A DNA stretch of 64,000 nt. Source: Channa striata (Eukaryota > Chordata > Actinopteri > Anabantiformes > Channidae). Position 1 is the stretch's first letter. The number at the start of each line of letters is the position of its first letter. The notes under the pieces are model-generated. The model saw only the letters and a list, made by a program, of their open reading frames with translations, did not search any database and was not told where the DNA came from. The position numbers and the translations under genes are program-made. The stretch spans positions 868,001 through 932,000 of the forward strand of contig CM065181.1 of NCBI GenBank assembly GCA_033026295.1, in the 5' to 3' direction. Below are positions 58,586 through 64,000 of this stretch, piece after piece.

Positions 58586-61480
58586 CCGGGGACACCTGAG
58601 GACAGGGACAGTGAGAGGGAGACAGAGATGGAGAAGGACAGGGACAGTGAGAGGGAGACAGAGACGGAGAAGCACAACTACGTGAGAAACAAGACAAAGA
58701 GTTAATGTCATACAGTGGTGACATATAAATGTGAGGTGAGAGGAGAGAGTGAAGAGAAGAGGAAAGTGGCACAGTGCATCAGGGGTTGGTCCCCCAGCAG
58801 TCTAAGCCTATAGCAGCATGACTATAACTAACTATAAGCTTTATCAAAGAGGAAGGTTTTGAACCTACTCATAAAAGTAGAGAGGGTGTCTGCTTCGCAT
58901 ATAAAATATGATCTCTCTTACCAATCCCAGTCTCCAATCTTGCTGCAGCATTTTGGTTTAATTTGAAGGCTTTTTAGAGAGTTACAAGGGCAGCCTGAAA
59001 GTAGAGAATTAGAGTAGTCCAATCTAGAAGTAACGAATGCATGAACCAGTTTTTCAGCATCGCTTTGAGAGAGGATGCTCCTAAGTTTGGCAATGTTCCA
59101 TAGGTAGAAGAAGGCTGTTCTAGAGATTTGTTTTATGTGTGAGGTAAACGACAAATCCTGGTCACGAGATTCTTTGCAGTACTACTGGGGGCCAGAGTCA
59201 TGTCACCTAAAGTAACGATATGGTGGGACAATATGTTTCTGAGACTTTTAGGCCCAAACACAATAACTATAGTTTAATCTGAGTTTAGAAAAAGAAAATT
59301 ATAAGTCATCCAGTCCCTTATGTCTTTTAGACATGCTTGTAGTTTGATTAATTGATTTGTTTGATGTGGTTTCATAGAGAGATATAACGGCGTGTCATCA
59401 GCGTAGCAATGGAAAAGGGTTTTCTAATAATGTTGCCAAGGGGATATATAAAGTAAAGAGTATTGGTCCTAACATAGAGCCTTGTGGAACTCCATAACTA
59501 ACTTTTTGTTGTGGAAGAATTATCATTAACATGAACAAATTGGAATCTATCTGATAGATAAGATTTAAACAAATTTATTGCAGTTCCTTTAATCCCAATT
59601 GCATGTGTCTTTGTAATAAAATTTTGTGGTCAATAGGGTCAAATGCAGCACTAAGATGTGAGAGAACTAGTATAGAGACATGTCCATTATATGAAGCCAG
59701 AAGAAGATCGTTGCTGACTTTAATTAGTGCGGTTTAGTGCGGAACGCTAACTCCTGACTAAAAGTCATTCTCTCTGCGCAGGTAATCACATAATTGCTTT
59801 GCAACTACTTTCTCAAGTATTTTAGAATGATGTAAGAGATGGAGGTTGGATATTGGTCTGTAATTGGCTGAAGATCCTGGATCAAGACAAGGTTTTTTAA
59901 GTAGGGGTTTGATTTACAGCTACCTTATAGGCCTTTGGTATATATCCCCTCTCTAAAGATAGATTAATCATATCTAATATGAATGTGTATAATAATGTTA
60001 GAGCATCTTTGAGCAGTCTAACTGGAAGAGGGTCTAGCAGATATGTTGTTGGTTTTGATGAGGTAATAGTTGAAGTTAACTCAGCGAGACCTATGCGTAA
60101 AAACAGTTTAAAAGAGGAAGAAGGCTTACTGATGATTCTAATTCTGTTGTATTTGTGGGGAGGGTCTGGTGAGTTTTCTCTCTCTTAGTCAGCCTGGCTA
60201 CAGTGCTGAAAAGAAACCGGGGGTAAATTACAGGTTTGCGAGCTATACCATGGAGATCACCTGTTCAGATTTACTGCCTTCTTTTTCAGAGGGGCAACAG
60301 TATTGAGTATTTAACGTATTGATGCTGCATAATTATCAGTCAGGTAATGAAATTGTACAAGACTATAGTTAATGTGGCTACTCTCAGTTGTAGTGGTACA
60401 TGGTAACTGATGAGTAAATGAGTAAAAGATGAAGGAATCTTTTCCTTAAATTTGTTCACAGCATTTTCCGATAAACACCTACTGAAGTGGAACTTTTTTC
60501 TAACTGCTGTATATTCCATTAGAGTAAATTCAAATGTTATTAGAAAATGGTTAGAGAGAACAGAATTATGATGAAATACTGTTAAATTATCAGTTTCAAT
60601 GCCATATGTAAGGACAAGGTCTAACTAAAATAATGATTGGGTTTATTAAAATTTTGAGAAAAACCAATTGAATCTAATAATGAAGTAAATGCCGTGTTGA
60701 GGGAGTTGCTGTCAGCATCTACATGAATGTTAAAGTCGCCCACTATAATGACTTTATCTGCACTAAGCACTAAGTCGGCTAGAAAATCTAAAAATTCTGT
60801 CAAAAATTCAGAATAAGGGGCTGGAGGACGGTACACAATAAGAAATAGAAGTGGATTTTCAGTTTTCCAGATTGGGTGTGAAAGGCTCAGAGTAAGACTC
60901 AAATGAGTTATAACTATATTTAAGTCTAAGGTTTATTGGTAGGCTTAAGTGATGCTAGTCCTCCACCTTGGCCTGAGCTTTTAGAAACATGATAATGAAT
61001 ATGTCTTGGGGGTCGACTCATTTAAACTAACATATTCTGCAACCAAGTTTCAATAAGACAAAATAAATCGAATTGATGATCGCTTATCAAGACATTTACT
61101 AACAGAGATTTAGATGAGAGAGATCTGATATTTAATAATACACATTTAATTGTTTTAGTTTTTTGTTCAGTAAGAGGAGTAGGTTTTCCCTACCGCCTAT
61201 GTTTCCCCCAAAAACGTTTCCAATTGTCTGTAGCCCACATCGTTTGCTGGACACCTCCTAGACAGCCAGTTGAATGGATAACATTTTACTATGGCCGCTT
61301 GAGTCTGTAACTTCATGTTTCTGACTATAGAGTCGCCAATTACCAGATTTTGTTCCTCAGTGGGTGTGACGCTGAGTGGGGAAAATCGATTAGAAACCTG
61401 AACCGGCTGGTAATGAACCTTGGGCGCCTGCTTAGCATTAGATCTCTTACATTAGATCTCACATTTATCAACTTAAAAGT
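58586..61480 (-). mobile_element. L2-like non-LTR retrotransposon (LINE), longest copy, antisense to PHF14
   Basis: The minus strand encodes an APE-type endonuclease (60621-60902) with VYRPPAPYSEFLTEFLDFLA then LVLSADKVIIVGDFNIHVDA; the GDFNIH motif is diagnostic. It also encodes the RT C-terminus (58918-59154) with AEKLVHAFVTSRLDY. The 3' UTR follows to 58586, where the extreme 3' end is replaced by the hAT remnant. Compared with the 13035-15625 copy it retains about 1.1 kb that the other lost (about 60010-61165) but lacks about 275 bp near 58895. Many frameshifts and stops make it inactive. Confidence 0.85.
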
Positions 61481-61795
61481 GGAAGATTTAGTTTTATACC
61501 TGAACATTTCAGATTGCACAAGGTGTCATCCCTCACCTGACCTTATTGTACTAAAATCACTTCTATTATATTCTAAGTCACTTATTTTGACTCATGTTTT
61601 GCACAGAAATTGTCATGATATTTTAGTTTATTTATATTTATATATATATACATTTATATATATTTTTTTTAGCTCCTGGATCAATTTAAATAATTATTCA
61701 TAGGGGACTTATGTCCAAGTGCTACACATGGATTGTTATTTACATGAATGGTAAATGTAGAATTCTGTTTTATTAGCAGACTGGTATTAGTTTTA

Positions 61796-62005
61796 CCTGC
61801 ATGGTGGCTAAATGGGTATAGCATTAGGCTGGGATGTGGAAGTTTCCGGGATCAAATACAAGCCCACATACCAGGAGACACGGTGTTAGCTCCCTGGCAG
61901 CTGCCTGTGGCAACCCACAACTCCCCCGGGGAGATATTATAAATCCTGAGAAAGCATTTCATTGTAACTGAATGATGACAATAAAGCCTTTATACTATTG
62001 TATTA
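61796..62005 (+). mobile_element. tRNA-derived SINE, family D
   Basis: The head shows GGTGGCTAAATGGGTATAGC (A box-like) and CCGGGATCAAATACAA (B box-like). The body contains AGCTCCCTGGCAGCTGCCTG. The tail has TTTCATTGTAACTGAATGAT, then GACAATAAAGCCTTTATACT, a LINE-like 3' end. No other copy was seen in this window. Confidence 0.7.
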
Positions 62006-63067
62006 TTTAGTATCAAAGCTTTAATGTCATGATTATTAAAACCCTAAAAGAAAAAATCCCCCCTGGGATCTGTCTGATATCCAGCTGTGAAAGGGCTTAT
62101 ACATGCCACATCATGGATGTCATGTGTCAAATTACAGTGTTCCAGATTAGCTGATGTACAGTAACAGATTGAGAACAGCCCAGTGAATGGATTACACAAA
62201 AGCTTTATGTAGAGTGGTGTTGCTTTATCAGTGTCATTCACTTTTTCATGTTCTCAGCTTTGTCCAGAATTACAGATGATACCCAACCCATTTCTACAGA
62301 CTGCCTAAAGATTTTCACCTCTTCATGGTTCTTTGCTTTTGTATATGAGACAAAGTGACTTCCTGTCTGAATGTATATCCTTGACTTGGAGGAACCTGTA
62401 GTTATCTGACAAGGTGATAAAAAAGGAAAACCTGCTTGTGCATTTTACCTCTGATTAAATTAGGTACTGGTAAGTTCACCTCGGTATCAGTCATGCCTCA
62501 CTAAAATGGAAATACGTTTCTTGGAAAAAAAATTGGACATTAAAAAATGCCCTTTGTAATAAATGAAATGGGAATTGCAAATATGTGCAGTCATGAAATT
62601 TAATTGTGCTCTCTGCTGACTGGTTTGTGGGTGCTGAGGAGCAGAAGTATAGGAGAAGTGCTGGGGGCAGAGGTGGTTAAATGTAGCGAGTAACACGCTG
62701 CCTGAACAGGCTAATGAAGCTGCTGTTTATGACCCACTGCAATTGTGTCATCTCTTGAATGGCAACAAGATGTGCACAAATAGAAGCACTGAAAACACAC
62801 ACACACCAAAATGTGCTGCTATTGACTGAATGTCTTTAGACATTTTATTATTGTCTTAATGTTTCAGAGCAAAAAGGGTGACAGTCATTTCCAGTGAAGA
62901 GGCAGCATACATACATATAGTACATTAGTGTACAACACCCTACTGTACAGCAGTTTACAAATACACTATCAGATCTTATTAACTTACACTAAAGGCACAC
63001 AAAGGGAAACAAAAAACACTGATATAGGCCTTATTGTATTTTTTACAAGTGTATATTGTACAGTTCA

Positions 63068-63122
63068 CACAGCCATATAAGATAAGATAGAACTTTATTA
63101 ATCCCACAGTGGGGAAATTCTT
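63068..63122 (-). mobile_element. 3'-tail fragment of a LINE, minus strand
   Basis: GATAAGATAGAACTTTATTA and ATCCCACAGTGGGGAAATTC match the start of the element at 57449. Only the 3' end remains, with no coding part. Confidence 0.65.
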
Positions 63123-64000
63123 GAATATACATCCATATCCATATATCCATATACAGGATAGACTGTATCCTGTAGGCTGAACTGAATATCCAGTGATCCA
63201 AGTATAACGCTTTTGTAGTACACCTATTTAAAGTTAAACAATTGTACTAAATTAAATGTCTAAAATACACACACAAAATATAAGTACACTGAATTATTGT
63301 TTAGTTCATCTTGTGGGTTTTACAGAACTTGGCTAAACTGGGATCAGTCAGACATTGCTTTACAGTTAAGTCTATTGGTTCCTCTTATCCTTGATGGTGG
63401 GTGGCATTGCAGAAAATGTGTAAACATATACTGAATGTTTCTCCAACTGTCAGCATAGTGAATCTATCAAAAGTGAGAAGACACAATAAAGCCAAGCCTG
63501 TTATGCCCACACGTATTGTACTGTGTGTGTCTGACACACTCATAAATAAATACTGTGAAAGCACAGAAGATGATGAGAAAATCAGTCATGCTAATTAACC
63601 GCTAATTCTTTGAGGTCTGTATAGGCTTGATAAAGAAAGACAGAGCTTCCTAAATTGCACACTGTGCTGTATATAGTTGAGTCCTTTACTGTGGAATTTA
63701 ACTTAAATTTACAAGGTTGTGTGTGATTGGCAGATTTTTGATTGTGTGTGTATGTTTGTGTGTATGCGTATATATTTCAATTAGTGGTGTGAGCAGCAGG
63801 GTTGCAAGGCTGAGCAGTGTTAAACCTAGATTGGTCTTTGTTGCCACCTAGGGCTCAGCCTGAGCTTTCTCTCTTCTCTGCATCACAAGATGTCTGCTCC
63901 TGCCCTTTAAATGTCGACCTCTACTCGAATGAAAAATGTGGCATTTCATTATCATATATGTATATGCTATTGCCAAAGGGCCTGCCAGCCTCTGGAAAGT

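Larger units (their letters stand above)
48063..64000 (+). other. Probable PHF14 intron or 3' flank (15.9 kb to window end)
   Basis: The exon ending at 48062 has a strong donor, so the gene continues, but no terminal exon was recognised with confidence here. Repeats listed separately are at 49240-51235, 52270-52429, 55914-55975, 56611-56798, 57449-61480, 61796-62005 and 63068-63122. The parts 48063-49239, 51300-52269, 52430-55913 and 62010-64000 contain no recognised gene. The pieces near 53270-53470 and 54120-54340 look like candidate conserved noncoding sequence. Confidence 0.6.

Noticed and set aside
1..64000. CRISPR array, bacterial operons or an origin of replication
   Set aside because: Spliced exons, SINEs, LINEs and Tc1 elements show vertebrate nuclear DNA; the tandem repeats found have no spacer pattern.

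Overview
The window is vertebrate, almost certainly teleost fish, nuclear DNA. It is AT-rich, has no operon-like gene packing, and its only host gene is split into short exons by introns of up to 16 kb. The repeats are typical of fish: CR1/L2/Rex-type LINEs, tRNA-derived SINEs, Tc1-like transposons, hAT elements and miniature elements (MITEs). The species cannot be named from the sequence alone.

The host gene is PHF14 (PHD finger protein 14) on the + strand. Eight consecutive internal exons lie at 1955-2061, 2282-2377, 10024-10130, 10394-10525, 19521-19683, 27217-27279, 31759-31880 and 47945-48062. All have AG/GT borders and matching phases. Together they give 908 nt and an unbroken 302-codon reading frame: a charged helical segment, a basic linker, a complete Cys4-His-Cys3 PHD finger (10394-19683), an acidic/basic linker, and a second complete PHD finger (31759-48062). 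The start codon lies upstream of the window. No terminal exon could be confirmed downstream, so 1-1954 and 48063-64000 are best read as intron.

The introns by region: 1-1954 holds an antisense LINE fragment. The second intron (2378-10023) holds three SINEs, two of them head to head, and a sense-strand LINE with a tandem-repeat 5' region and large internal deletions. The fourth (10526-19520) holds a minisatellite next to a Tc1-type MITE, an antisense L2-like LINE with a 100-bp Tc1-like insertion, and several SINEs. The fifth (19684-27216) holds a three-level nest: Tc1-like element, then a solo-LTR-like element, then a deleted hAT, with target duplications for each. The sixth (27280-31758) is mostly unique. 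The seventh (31881-47944, 16 kb) is unusually poor in long transposons and holds SINEs, a hAT-type MITE, a duplicated 68-bp segment and strong hairpins. The tail (48063-64000) holds minus-strand remnants of a Myb-like/non-LTR element and a Gypsy-like protease, a compound microsatellite duplication, and a chimera of LINE 3' end, hAT transposase remnant and L2-like LINE.

No new gene system is evident. The items most worth checking are an in-frame alternative splice donor at the fifth PHF14 exon, the dated nested transposons, a minisatellite that seems to descend from a transposon end, SINE/LINE tail sharing, and several unique intronic stretches that look like candidate conserved noncoding elements. 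All family assignments come from reading the sequence and remembered family features; no database search was run.
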